DNA of 64,000 nt from CAVSUZ01 sp963791885. Lineage in GTDB: Bacteria > Pseudomonadota > Alphaproteobacteria > Acetobacterales > Acetobacteraceae. Below, piece after piece: positions 55,635-64,000 of this stretch. The DNA lies in the NCBI GenBank assembly GCA_963791885.1, contig CAWBUL010000006.1, positions 682,001-746,000 of the forward strand, given 5' to 3'. The notes under the pieces are model-generated. The model did no database searches. It was not told where the DNA came from and saw only the letters and a program-made list of their open reading frames with translations. The position numbers and the translations under genes were made by a program. Every line of letters starts with the position of its first letter. Position 1 is the first letter of the stretch.

Positions 55635-57176
55635 TCAGACCACGTTTGCCCAGGGGAGCAGCTGGTCGAGCTTTGACATGGGCCAGTGCTGGGCGATTTT
55701 GGTGAGGGTATCGGTCAAATAACGCTGTGGCTCGACACCGTTCAACTTGCAGGTTTCGACGAGCGAAGCGATGAGACCCCAGGCAGCTGCTCCCTCATCA
55801 TGGCCCGCGAACAGGGCATTCTTGCGGTTCAGCGTGATTGGGCGAATGGCTCGCTCGACCGTATTGTTATCGATTTCGATAGTGCCGTCATCGAGGAACC
55901 GCGTCAGCCCGTCACGGCGCTTGAGGCCGTAGCGGATGATTTCGGCCATTTTGCCGCTCTGGGGCAGGAGCGGCAGCTTCTGCTCCAGCCAACGGAACAG
56001 ATCGTCGATGAGTGGCACGGTCCTGACCTGACGCGCGGCACGACGTTCCTCGGCACTCCGACCACGGAGCTCGGTCTCGATCTGGTAAAGCGCGGCAATC
56101 CGATTCAGGACCTCGGCAGCGATCGGCGCAGACCCGCCCTTGTTGATGTCAAAGAAGTCTCTTCGCCAATGTGCCCAGCAAAGAGCCAGGTCCAAGGGAT
56201 CTTCCTTCCGACGGCCATCGGTCAGGGCGTTATAGCCGGTGTATCCGTCCACCTGGAGAACGCCCTTGAAGCCGCGGAGTGCCTGACGCGCATATTCCCC
56301 AGCACGGCCTGGTGCATAAACGTAGACGACGCCGGGAGGATCAGGGCCGTTCCATGGCCGATCGTCGCGAGCGATTGCCCACAGATAGCCGGTCTTTGTC
56401 TTGCCACGCCCAGGATCGAGCACGGGCACCGTCGTTTCATCGCAGAACAACTTGGTCGATCGTTTCAGCAACTCCAGCATGCGCGCGACGATCGGCCTCA
56501 AGGCAAAGGCGCTGCGCCCCACCCAATCGGCCAGACAGGAGCGATCGATCCTGATGCCTTGGCGCTGCAGGATCTGGTGCTGGCGATACAACGGCAGATG
56601 GTCGGCATATTTGCTGACCAGGACATGGGCCAGCATCGCCTCGGTGGGTAGGCCAGCTTCGATGATATGCGGCGGCGCCGGTGCCTGGCTAACGCCCTCG
56701 CGACACGAACGGCAGCCATATTTCGGCCGACGGGTCACGAGGACACGATGCTGGGCAGGGATAACGTCAAGGCGCTCGGATTTGTCCTCACCGATGACAT
56801 GCAATGCTCCACCGCAGCAGGGGCAGATCTGGTTCTCGGGCTCGATGACGATTTCGACGCGCGGCAAATGATCCGGCAGATCACCGCGCTTGACGCCATG
56901 GCGTCTGACACGCGTCGCGTCCTGGCTCTCCGCTTTGGCTTTTGCCGCGGCAATTCCCGTCTCGAGATCCTCAAGCCCAAGCGCCATCTGTTCTGGCGGC
57001 AGCTGTTCTGAACTCTTGCCATACTGACGGCGGATATATTTATCGAGGATGCGCTCGAGCCGCTCGATCTCTTCGTCACGATGCGATAGCGCTGCATCCT
57101 TCTCGGCCAGACTTGCCGTCAGGCGCTCGATCAGCGCATGAGCCTCAGCAAGATTTTGCGGCAGAGCGGCATCCAT
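55635..57176 (-). CDS. tnpC: IS66 TnpC transposase, copy 2
   Basis: 513 residues, same domains as the copy at 10958-12499: coiled coil, zinc ribbon and catalytic segments FCDETTVPVLDPGRGK, QVDGYTGYNAL, IEIDNNTVERAIRP. Differs at a few positions (for example KDAALS for KEVALS, ENQICP for EIQICP, C-terminus NVV for HVG). Intact. Confidence 0.95.
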   Translation of the reverse strand: MDAALPQNLAEAHALIERLTASLAEKDAALSHRDEEIERLERILDKYIRRQYGKSSEQLPPEQMALGLEDLETGIAAAKAKAESQDATRVRRHGVKRGDLPDHLPRVEIVIEPENQICPCCGGALHVIGEDKSERLDVIPAQHRVLVTRRPKYGCRSCREGVSQAPAPPHIIEAGLPTEAMLAHVLVSKYADHLPLYRQHQILQRQGIRIDRSCLADWVGRSAFALRPIVARMLELLKRSTKLFCDETTVPVLDPGRGKTKTGYLWAIARDDRPWNGPDPPGVVYVYAPGRAGEYARQALRGFKGVLQVDGYTGYNALTDGRRKEDPLDLALCWAHWRRDFFDINKGGSAPIAAEVLNRIAALYQIETELRGRSAEERRAARQVRTVPLIDDLFRWLEQKLPLLPQSGKMAEIIRYGLKRRDGLTRFLDDGTIEIDNNTVERAIRPITLNRKNALFAGHDEGAAAWGLIASLVETCKLNGVEPQRYLTDTLTKIAQHWPMSKLDQLLPWANVV

Positions 57177-57243
57177 GGCGACTCGAGTGAATCACATTCC
57201 GACCGATTTGTGATCACCAATATCGTGTGTGAGCATCGAGCGA

Positions 57244-57597
57244 TCACAGCACTTCCTGCGGCGCACGCACACGCCGCACATGCACGCGCGTCCAATCGAG
57301 ACCTTCGAATAACGTGGTCAATTGTGCCGGTGACAGACGCATCACGCCTGCCTCAATCCGAGGCCAGCGGAACTTGCCATCCTCCAGACGCTTGGAGATC
57401 AACACTATGCCCGTGCCGTCCCAGAAGATCATCTTGATCCTGTCCGCGCGGCGCGCCCTGAAGACGTAAACAACGCCCGAATAAGGATCGGTGCCCAGTT
57501 CCTCTTTGACGATGGCAGCCAGGCCATCGATGCCTTTGCGGAAGTCGACGGGTTGGACCGCAACCATCACCCGAACAGGACCGGTCGGAAAGATCAC
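57244..57597 (-). CDS. tnpB: IS66 TnpB, copy 2
   Basis: 117 residues, differing from copy 1 only by Ile for Val in WDGTGIVLISK. GTG start at 57597 overlapping the tnpA stop, the arrangement lost in copy 1. Confidence 0.93.
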   Translation of the reverse strand: MIFPTGPVRVMVAVQPVDFRKGIDGLAAIVKEELGTDPYSGVVYVFRARRADRIKMIFWDGTGIVLISKRLEDGKFRWPRIEAGVMRLSPAQLTTLFEGLDWTRVHVRRVRAPQEVL

Positions 57598-58004
57598 CTG
57601 GCGGCCTTGAGTGCCCGGATGATCCTCTCAACCAGTGCAGCATCAGCACCATCGTTGACCCGAACGGCAATCGGGCCCGCCTCGATCTCGATGATCGGCA
57701 CCGCACCGGCATGCTTCGGCTTGGTCTCGGGCGGCAAGGGTCCGGCAGCCTCGACCGTGGCAAAGGCTGGGCCGCCCGTGAGAACAAGAGAGCCCTCGCG
57801 GGCGGCTTTCCGCCAAGCGTAGATCTGTGACGGCAGGACATCGTGACGGCGAGCAACCTGCGACACCATCGCGCCAGGCACCACACTCTCAGCGACAATC
57901 CGTGCCTTCGCCTCATCCGACCAACGGCGTCGGCGCTCCGCACCGCTCAGAATTTCAATCCGGCGCGGTCGCTCCACAGACGAACCGTCGTTAACCACGT
58001 CCAT
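57594..58004 (-). CDS. tnpA: IS66 TnpA, copy 2
   Basis: 136 residues from ATG 58004 (MDVVNDGSSVERPRRIEILS). HTH region RIVAESVVPGAMVSQVARRH and SQIYAWRKAAREG. Full length, ending ERIIRALKAAR with TGA overlapping the tnpB start. Serves as the reference for the interrupted copy 1. Confidence 0.92.
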   Translation of the reverse strand: MDVVNDGSSVERPRRIEILSGAERRRRWSDEAKARIVAESVVPGAMVSQVARRHDVLPSQIYAWRKAAREGSLVLTGGPAFATVEAAGPLPPETKPKHAGAVPIIEIEAGPIAVRVNDGADAALVERIIRALKAAR

Positions 58005-58083
58005 AACATCAGCTCTTGCCAACAGGACGACAAACTTGCCTCAGCTGACATTCATAAACGACGTGCCCCGTGCCACCGCTTAC

Positions 58084-58835
58084 CAACCAGGCATTAAGTC
58101 GCCATTCTCATCGCGGAGGTGGACGAGGCATTGATCGCCCTCCGAGGGCGCCGCGGTGAGTGTCAGGACGCTGATGACGTCGTGCTTGTTGATAATTCGC
58201 TTAAGCTCCATGGCGGCTGGACTAACTGGCTGGCCGAGTCGATGACAACCACCTTCGTCCCGAAGGGCGCGGGGCCTGAGTTACAGCCGCCGCCCCCAAG
58301 TCCTACCCCGTTGCCCGCCCCGCGGGTTTACCCCTCAACTCCGCCCTCTCTACCAGCCTCGAGCGGCCGGCGTGAGACGTCGATTCTGACCCGTTAGAGC
58401 CGGCAGCGACGTATCTGCGGTCGGTAGCGTGGCGAGAATGGGCGTGACGTTATAGGGCCTCTCTAAATGGCGCCAGCGTGTCCCTTTGTCCCTTTGATAC
58501 CCGGCTGACCATCTCCTGCCGTAACTGGTCCGCAGCGAGCGCAGCCTTGACGGGATCGTGCGGCGCTTCGAGGGCCGCAGCACAGCCTCGATGTGGACTC
58601 GGCCTACTTCCTCCCACTGTTACGGCTTCAGCAATGGGCTTTCGGGACCGGTGAGAACCAGGGCCGCATCTACGACTTCCGCGAGGTCCGCCAGCGCCGG
58701 TCGTCCAGGCCAACGGTTCATGGCCGAGGATCGCGACGATAGACGTGCTGGCACGGGAGGTCGGGGTGAAGCGGGCTGCGCTGGGGCAGGGGGATCTTTG
58801 GGGCATGAAGTAATCGTGCTCCGTGTCTCGCGCTA
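58084..58835. other. Stretch without a supportable gene
   Basis: Several frames exist, including 58119-58397 on + and 58450-58860 on -, but none shows domain features. It likely contains debris brought together by rearrangement around IS66 copy 2. Confidence 0.4.
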
Positions 58836-59223
58836 CTACCCGGGATTGCACAACCTGCATTCCCGTATATCGGTGTGGCCCATCGTTCTGATGTAGACGA
58901 ACGCACTCTCACGTGTCGCGAACGGCCCTGACCATGTTCCATAATCACGTTCAGGCGCCCCAGCGTCTTTAACAATCGATGCCGCGAGCCTGCAGGAGCC
59001 GCGGTGTAAAATCGCCCACGTATCTCTCCGCCTTACGAACCAGTAAAAGCCGTCGGCGCCGTTCTGGGATCTGTCCACGCTTGCACCCTGCATCGGGGTC
59101 TGTAGGACCGTCCCACCTTTCACCGTCACCCCGCGCTTGTCCAGCGCCAGGAGGGCGTTGTGCAGCCGGTTCTTGGTCAGCTTGACGGTGCGCCGATCGC
59201 CGCCCTGCCTGAGGGCGTTTCAT
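58836..59223 (-). pseudogene. Unknown small protein, +1 frameshift; IS3 sits at its start
   Basis: ATG 59223 opens MKRPQAG. At a GGG run (59203-59205, minus strand) removing one base gives GDRRTVKLTKNRLHNALLAL, DKRGVTVKGGTVLQTPMQG, then GFYWFVRRRDTWAILHRGSC and GPFATRESAFVYIRTMGHTD to the stop at 58836. The product would be about 128 residues. Cys residues near the end (ECRLCNPG) could bind metal. Family not recognised. The IS3 target duplication begins two bases upstream of the ATG, so the insertion has removed the native ribosome-binding site and promoter. Confidence 0.55.
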
Positions 59224-59255
59224 ACGCCGTGACCCTGCCCCCAAACTGTCCTTAC

Positions 59256-60113
59256 TCATAACCAGAATCCGTTCTGGTTGTGGTCCGTCCTGGACCGGGT
59301 TGCGAACTCGTTCGGAGTAAGTCCACGCAGGCTGGTGTGGGGCCGATGGGCATTATAGTCGGCCCGCCAAGCTTCGATGATCCTCCGGGCTGCGGGCAAG
59401 CCCTGGAAGACGTGCTCATTGAGGCATTCGTCGCGCAAGCGACCGTTCAGGCTCTCGACGAATGCGTTCTGCACTGGCTTGCCGGGGGCGATGTAGTGCC
59501 AGCCGACACCGCGATCTTGCCGCCAACTCAGCACCACATGCGACGTCAGCTCGGTCCCGTTGTCGCTGACCACCAGCAAGGGGGCGCCGCGCCGTTCTAC
59601 GATGTGATTGAGTTCGCGCACCACCCTGCGACCGGACAGCGATGTATCCACCACCAGCGCCAGGCATTCGCGGGTGAAGTCGTCCACCACCACAAGCACC
59701 CGAAAGCGGCGGCCGTCGGCCAGTACGTCGGAGACGAAGTCCAGGCTCCAGCGCTGGTTCGGACCCTGTGGCAACGTCATTGGCGCGCGCGTTCCCAAAG
59801 CCCGCTTGCGACCGCCACGCCGCCGCACAACCAGTCGTTCCTCGCGGTAGAGCCGGAACAGCTTCTTGTGATTTAGCATGATCCCTTCTCGCCGCAGCAG
59901 AATATGCAAACGCCGATATCCGAACCGGCGCCGCTCGGCCGCCAACGCGCGGAGCCGCGTGCGAACCGCAGCGTCGCCGCCACGGCGCGATAGGTAACGG
60001 AACACCTTCGGTGCAATGCTCAGCAGCGAACAGGCACGCCGCTGCGAATAGCTCTTCTCTTTGATCGCCCAGATCACAGCTTTCCGCCGCGAGCCGGGCG
60101 TCAGAAGTTTTTT
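59256..60113 (-). CDS. IS3 OrfB transposase, made by -1 frameshifting
   Basis: Coding continues from orfA through the slippery A-AAA-AAC at 60107-60113 into KKLLTPGSRRKAVIWAIKEK. Integrase core DDE: RWSLDFVSDVLADGRRFRVL, PLLVVSDNGTELTSHVVLSW, QNAFVESLNGRLRDECLNEH, then YNAHRPHTSLRGLTPNEFA. Complete. Confidence 0.94.
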   Translation of the reverse strand, partial: KKLLTPGSRRKAVIWAIKEKSYSQRRACSLLSIAPKVFRYLSRRGGDAAVRTRLRALAAERRRFGYRRLHILLRREGIMLNHKKLFRLYREERLVVRRRGGRKRALGTRAPMTLPQGPNQRWSLDFVSDVLADGRRFRVLVVVDDFTRECLALVVDTSLSGRRVVRELNHIVERRGAPLLVVSDNGTELTSHVVLSWRQDRGVGWHYIAPGKPVQNAFVESLNGRLRDECLNEHVFQGLPAARRIIEAWRADYNAHRPHTSLRGLTPNEFATRSRTDHNQNGFWL

Positions 60114-60367
60114 CCCAAGGCTTCCTTCAGCGTCGCCACATCCAGCACCGATTCCGCCAGCAGCTTCTTCAGCTTGCGGTTCTCCTCTTCCAGAGCCTTC
60201 AGTCTCTTGGCGTCCGAGATCTCCATCCCGCCGTAGCGCGATCGCCAATTGTAGAACGTCGCGTCGCTGATCCCGTGCTTGCGGCACAGCTCCGTTACCG
60301 GCAGTCCTGCCTGATGGTCTTTCAGCACACCGATGATCTGCTCCTCAGTGAACCGGCTCTTCCTCAT
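60101..60367 (-). CDS. IS3 OrfA
   Basis: 88 residues, HTH RFTEEQIIGVLKDHQAGLPV, ELCRKHGISDATFYNWRSRY and a leucine zipper (LKALEEENRKLKKLLAESVL). Ends KNF-TGA immediately after the slippery heptamer, as in IS3 elements that make OrfAB by programmed frameshifting. Confidence 0.94.
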   Translation of the reverse strand: MRKSRFTEEQIIGVLKDHQAGLPVTELCRKHGISDATFYNWRSRYGGMEISDAKRLKALEEENRKLKKLLAESVLDVATLKEALGKNF

Positions 60368-60430
60368 CTTCCGTCTCCTGGCGGGAACGGACTCTAGCTC
60401 AGAGCGGGGACATTTCAGGGGGCAGGGTCA

Positions 60431-60975
60431 GCCGCCCTGGAGCGGAATCTGGACATCCTCTCGCTGGTTCAGAGTGACCTTGTGGTGTTTGAGAATACCC
60501 GGCCGGGTGTTTTAGCGGTCCAGCTAACGTCCTTCGGTCGCTCCGCCCTCCATCACCGAATACGGGGCGAAGCAAGGTAAATCGGCGCCGATCAGCCGAG
60601 CACGGGTTCGCTTAAGCTCGTATGGCTCGCTTCACCGCAGCAGACCCATCTGTGGCGCCGGTTTGGATGAGGCGAGAGTAGGCGCGTGTGTCCTCGCGAC
60701 GGCGGAACTGCAACTCGCATTCAGAACCCGGCAACCAGCAAGCCGGATCGCTTATGGCGGGACGGCGGGATCATCGCGGCCGAGAGGGCCAGAACGATCC
60801 CCACCACAACAAGAACGCTCGCCATCATAGCTTTGGATGATGATGCTGATTGATTGACGACCGATTACCCACGCATTCCTTTTTAGGAAATCGGCGGCGA
60901 TAGGGGTGCCCCGCATGGCGGACTGAGGCCGAGGAATGCCCAGCCTTCACCTGATTGCCGCCCCAATTGGACTGA
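60431..60975. other. Stretch without a supportable gene
   Basis: No convincing coding frame. The region upstream of the PEP-CTERM reading frame, where its signal peptide should be, is out of frame and not recognisable. Confidence 0.4.
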
Positions 60976-61065
60976 TACCCGGAATCATGCGTCTGGGAAC
61001 TTGCCGCCGATGAGAGGCAAAATGCCCTCAGGCCTGCGCCATTCCCCGGAGACATCTCTACGTTC

Positions 61066-61389
61066 ATGAGGATTACCGAGACCTTCAATCTTGCAAGTGC
61101 GGGTGACGTCCCTCTCTCTATCGAGCATGATGACGGCGGCACGATCTACATTGATGGCGCCTTCGCCTGCGGTAACCCCGCCGAGGCGAGTGAAAACACC
61201 GAAAGCTGCAGCATTCCACTGTCGGCGGGCCCTCACCAACTCACAATGTACTATACCGAGGACAATGGGGCACCGTCCATTCTGGTGGCGAGCATCCCGA
61301 AAGAAGCCGTCCCCGAGCCCGTCTCCATGGCGCTCCTCGGCACCGGTCTGCTCGGTCTCGGCATCGCCCGTCGGTACAAGAGGTACTGA
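61066..61389 (+). CDS. PEP-CTERM sorted surface protein, N-terminus missing
   Basis: Ends with a canonical PEP-CTERM signal: VPEPVSMALLGTGLLGLGIA, then RRYKRY, i.e. a VPEP motif, one hydrophobic helix and a basic tail, recognised by exosortase for transfer to the cell surface or EPS. The preceding part (SIEHDDGGTIYIDGAFACGN, SIPLSAGPHQLTMYYTEDNG) is a PA14-like beta domain. The frame is open back to 60976, but no signal peptide is found, so the 5' end is lost or frameshifted. ATG 61066 is only the first in-frame start. A GGCGCCGCCCTTTT segment after the gene may be a terminator. Confidence 0.75.
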   Translation: MRITETFNLASAGDVPLSIEHDDGGTIYIDGAFACGNPAEASENTESCSIPLSAGPHQLTMYYTEDNGAPSILVASIPKEAVPEPVSMALLGTGLLGLGIARRYKRY

Positions 61390-61508
61390 ACCGACCGCCG
61401 ACCCGCTTGTCAGGGCGGCGCCACAGGGCGCCGCCCTTTTGGCTGTCCGCGGGCTAGCGCAATCGCACTTCCATCTGGAATGACACCTCGATACCCGCGA
61501 CGGTAGTC

Positions 61509-62556
61509 TGCTTCACGGCGAGAACGCGCATCCTGACCGCCGCAGGCGAACGGCTCATCGATAGCCTGTTGAGCCGAGAGGGTCAGAACGATATCTCCAC
61601 GCACGACAACTGGGTGCACGACCTGTCAAGTGGGTGGCCCCCGACGCATCGATCTGATCGCACATCCGCGACCGGAAACCGTGGCGCCGGTGCGTCCAGC
61701 GGAGCGGCTTCGCCGACAACATGCCGCACACAGATCTGCTGCTGTCGCCGGATCACGCGATCTTCGTGGACGGCAAGCTGATCTGCGGTCGGCAACTGGT
61801 GAACGGCAGCACCATCCGCCAGGAGTTCGACTGGACAGCGGTCGATTATTACCACGTGGAACTAGACCAGCACGCCATCCTGTTGGCCGAGGGGCTGCCG
61901 GCGGAAAGCTACATCGACACCGGCAACAGCGGGTTCTTTGCCAACTCCGGTGCGCCGCTGGTGCTGCACCCGGACCTGACCGACGAGAGTGACTATCCGA
62001 CGCGCGAAGCCGGCTCATGCGCCCCGTTCGTATGGGACGACGCGAGCGTGCAGCCGGTATGGCAGCGCCTGGCTGACCGTGCCGCCGCGATCGGCCGACC
62101 GGTGCCGCAGCACGGGACCACGGCGGAGGCAGACCTGCGACTTCTTGCCGATCAGCGCCCTGTCAAACCGGTCTTCAGCGACAGCGATCGCGTCATTTTC
62201 GTCCTGCCGAGTGGCGCCCGCGAGACGCGGTTAGTCTCGCGTGCGCAGTCGCCAACCGAGGCGCGTCCCTGGCTGGAGGACCGTCGCCGGCTTGGCGTGC
62301 GCGTGAAGCGCATCGTGCTGCGCGGCGCTGACGAAACGCGCCAAATCCCGATGGATCACTCCGATCTCACCTGAGGCTGGTGGGCGGTGGAGCGGGACGG
62401 GCAGATCATGAGCCGATGGACCGATGGCGAGGCGGTGCTGCCGCGCTGCCGCCGATGCGTGGCCCCGCTGTGCTGGAGATCCAGCTGGCCGGCTCGATGA
62501 TCTACGCCGTCGACGTTGCGCCTGTCGGCGGAGCCGAGCGGCGCGCTGCCGCCTAA
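61509..62556 (+). pseudogene. Hint (Hedgehog/intein) domain protein, degenerate
   Basis: Starts with the Hint N-terminal block CFTARTRILTAAGERLIDSL, continues out of frame with PRRIDLIAHPRPETVAPVR, then shifts again into a long frame: LLLSPDHAIFVDGKLICGRQ, LVNGSTIRQEFDWTAVDYYH, VELDQHAILLAEGLPAESYI, RVKRIVLRGADETRQIPMDH. TGA at 62372-62374 falls where family members have Arg (DLT-R-GWWAVERDG), and one more slip precedes LEIQLAGSMIYAVDV, to TAA 62554-62556. Proteins of this kind are abundant in Acetobacteraceae. At least three lesions, so a true pseudogene. Confidence 0.82.
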
Positions 62557-62757
62557 CGCCCGTGGGCGCCCCAGCGGCGGAGCCGTGGGCAGGCGCGAGA
62601 GCGATCGGGAAGCCACTTATCGACTCTCTATGCGCTCGTGGATGCACGCGAAATGGCGCACTCCATTACGCGGCAGCAACGCTCTCGCCGCTGCGCCCTG
62701 ATCCGCTAAACTGACGTCGCGCCGTCGCGCGCATGCAGGCCGGAAGGAGGAATGTCC

Positions 62758-63290
62758 ATGATGACATTCAATGAAGCCGTGCGGGTGCTGAAGGGGCCGC
62801 GCGAAAACACCGTCGCTGGCTACGTCAACTATTCGACCGCAGCGGCGACCTACTACGCGCACCTCATGCGCCGCACCGACCACCCCGAGCCGCCCCGCTC
62901 GGTGCTCACGATGGATGACGCAGGGTGCGCAGCATCACGCCGCCTGGTCTGAACGCAGCGGTCGTGACGGTGCGTGACGACCCGGTGTCCTCGCCGCTGA
63001 CCAATCCCGCCGCGCCCGAGCAGCACGGCTTCAGCCCGCCATCGCCGCCGCAACCGAGCGAACCGGACTTGCGCCGGAGGCTCGCCGCCGCGCTCGATGC
63101 CGAGCAGAGGCGCACGATCGGCCGGCGCGGGCACAGAGCGCGAACGATCGTGCGGAACGCCACCTGGAGCAGTGCAGCACAGCGCTGCGCGGCTCCGATG
63201 GCCTGGACGATGAGACCAGCCGAGCGGTGATCGAGCAGTTGGTGAGCGATACCGCAAGCGATCCGGCTTCTGACTGTGCCGCCCGACCTC
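62758..63290 (+). pseudogene. Unknown protein, frameshifted
   Basis: Good ribosome-binding site (GGAAGGAGGAATGTCC) and start at 62758 (MMTFNEAVRVLKGPRENTVA). It continues GYVNYSTAAATYYAHLMRRT, then the frame changes at about 62925 (-1) to RSITPPGLNAAVVTVRDDPV, SEPDLRRRLAAALDAEQRRT, and again at about 63130 to HLEQCSTALRGSDGLDDETS. Looks like a once intact 175-residue soluble helical protein of the accessory genome. No family recognised. Confidence 0.5.
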
Positions 63291-63329
63291 GGCGGTGATG
63301 ACCGATTACGGCTGATCGCCCGGAGCAGG

Positions 63330-63612
63330 GGCGGGCACGTTGCCACGCGGCCATGGCAAGGTGAGCGGTATCGGCGGCAGCTCGGTGCAACGCATCTGGC
63401 GCGCCCATGGCCTGCAGACACACCGGACGCGCCATTTCAAGCTGTCCACCGATCCGCAGTTTGCCGAGAAGCTGCGCGATGTCGTCGGCCTCTATGTTGA
63501 TCCGCCGGCCCATGCGGTGGTGATGTCGGTCGATGACAAGAGCAAGATCCAGGCGCTCGATCGCACACAGCCCGGCCTGCCGCTCAAACGGGGCTGCTGT
63601 GGCACCATGACG
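63330..63612 (+). mobile_element. IS630-family transposase fragment
   Basis: Middle part of an IS630 transposase related to that at 9406-10476: SVQRIWRAHGLQTHRTRHFK, PQFAEKLRDVVGLYVDPPAH, SVDDKSKIQALDRTQPGLP, then GTMTH and an abrupt end at MWTAASP. Both the DNA-binding region and the second half of the DDE domain are missing. No element ends remain. Confidence 0.88.
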
Positions 63613-63898
63613 CATATGTGGACGGCCGCCTCCCCGCAAGCATTTTCAGCCGATGTTTGATCAGATCGCTTGCGTTCATATATCCGGCCTGTTGTCGCGC
63701 TCGCACATGAACGCTGGCCAAGATGGTTTCCGCGACGCGAGTTCCTAACACGACTGCGACCTGCGAGTGGCCTATGCGTCATTCGGAGTATCTCGCATCT
63801 TGGATCGATCGATCACACCATCTGCTCATTATCCTGCAAGTTCTGGCATCGGCTCAGCACGGTTGCAGATGAGTTGCTCGCCGTGTCTGGCTGATCTT
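63613..63898. other. Intergenic stretch between two transposase fragments
   Basis: No gene seen. Probably includes the non-coding 3' end of the IS110 element that continues past the window. Confidence 0.4.
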
Positions 63899-64000
63899 CT
63901 ATACGGCGCCAACTGTCGCAGCCGGCTTGATATTGATGGCGTAGCTCTGGCCCGTGCCCATCAGCTTCCACGCGATGCGGGCTGTCTTGTTGGCGAGCGC
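63899..64000 (-). CDS. IS110-family transposase, C-terminal end (continues beyond window)
   Basis: 34 codons to TAG at 63899-63901: ALANKTARIAWKLMGTGQSY followed by AINIKPAATVGAV. The ALANK-ARIAW block is the usual C-terminal end of IS110 transposases. Too short to judge integrity. Confidence 0.6.
   Translation of the reverse strand, partial: ALANKTARIAWKLMGTGQSYAINIKPAATVGAV

Larger units (their letters stand above)
55622..58083 (-). mobile_element. IS66-family element, copy 2, flanks mismatched
   Basis: 2462 bp, same 12-bp inverted ends as copy 1 (GTAAGCGGTGGC at 55622-55633, GCCACCGCTTAC at 58072-58083), opposite orientation. Flanking octamers differ: TAAAGCGC before and CAACCAGG after, so there is no target duplication. 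Gene content is complete. Confidence 0.95.
59230..60430 (-). mobile_element. IS3-family element
   Basis: 1201 bp, ends TGACCCTGCCCCC (59230-59242) and its complement GGGGGCAGGGTCA (60418-60430), with a 4-bp direct repeat GCCG at 59226-59229 and 60431-60434. Two overlapping genes in the usual -1 arrangement. Confidence 0.93.

Noticed and set aside
8912..58083. Inversion of the whole interval by recombination between the two IS66 copies
   Set aside because: Copy 1 still has a matching target duplication. A simple inversion between the copies would have mismatched both.
59180..60540. Plus-strand frame that appears to read through the IS3 site (GVSYAALERNLDILSLVQSD)
   Set aside because: It is readable after removing the element, but the minus strand has a better supported gene starting at 59223 and the upstream part of the plus frame lacks a start.
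1..64000. CRISPR arrays, rRNA and tRNA genes
   Set aside because: No regularly spaced direct-repeat array and no recognisable tRNA or rRNA sequence was seen by eye. A covariance-model scan would be needed to exclude small RNAs.

Overview
The window is high-GC alphaproteobacterial DNA. A Hint-domain (Hedgehog/intein) protein remnant of the type common in Acetobacteraceae, a PEP-CTERM protein, an exosortase-type acyltransferase and rhizobial/acetic-acid-bacterial style IS66, IS630, IS21, IS5, IS3 and IS110 elements suggest a member of the Rhodospirillales (Acetobacteraceae), but no marker gene fixes the genus. It looks like accessory DNA: seven mobile elements or their fragments, five tyrosine/serine recombinases or remnants, and many interrupted genes.

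Layout. (1) 1-331: end of an amino-acid ABC permease. (2) 680-13386: a nitrate respiration operon, narK-like transporter, narG, narH, narJ, narI, a parvulin-type prolyl isomerase and a small unknown gene. narG and narH carry frameshifts, and the isomerase is split by an IS66 element (8912-12512, perfect 8-bp target duplication) that itself carries a nested IS630 element. (3) 13485-16718: nitrosative-stress genes. RIC (YtfE/ScdA) and an NsrR-like Rrf2 repressor are divergent over two identical-format palindromes. (4) 16900-29014: a recombinase island. An excisionase-like HTH gene followed by two tyrosine recombinases occurs twice, in facing orientation (17339-20666 on + and 29014-25744 on -). 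Between them lie a three-domain Nfu/NifU protein, an ATP-grasp enzyme and a large serine recombinase. (5) 30-36 kb: a truncated unknown gene, an MlaC/Ttg2D-like protein and an enoyl-CoA hydratase, each of the last two behind a related palindrome, then an IS21 element. (6) 36-41.5 kb: a MOSC-flavin reductase-ferredoxin fusion, an EmrAB-type efflux pair and a half-length sigma factor. (7) 41.8-49.5 kb: transketolase, cyanide-insensitive quinol oxidase (cioAB), two tandem single-domain globins, an AraC regulator and a FixJ-type response regulator. (8) 49.9-64 kb: NUDIX hydrolase, IS5, lytic transglycosylase, acyltransferase, an RND fragment, a truncated hsp20 next to a second IS66, IS3, PEP-CTERM, Hint remnant, IS630 and IS110 fragments.

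The intact functional theme is respiration under low oxygen and handling of nitrate-derived NO: nitrate reductase, RIC/NsrR, globins and CIO oxidase. The second theme is decay and mobility. At least ten genes are broken by single-base changes that are nearly all +1 and mostly fall in short homopolymers, which may be true pseudogenisation or consensus sequence error and should be settled before any of these genes is called dead.
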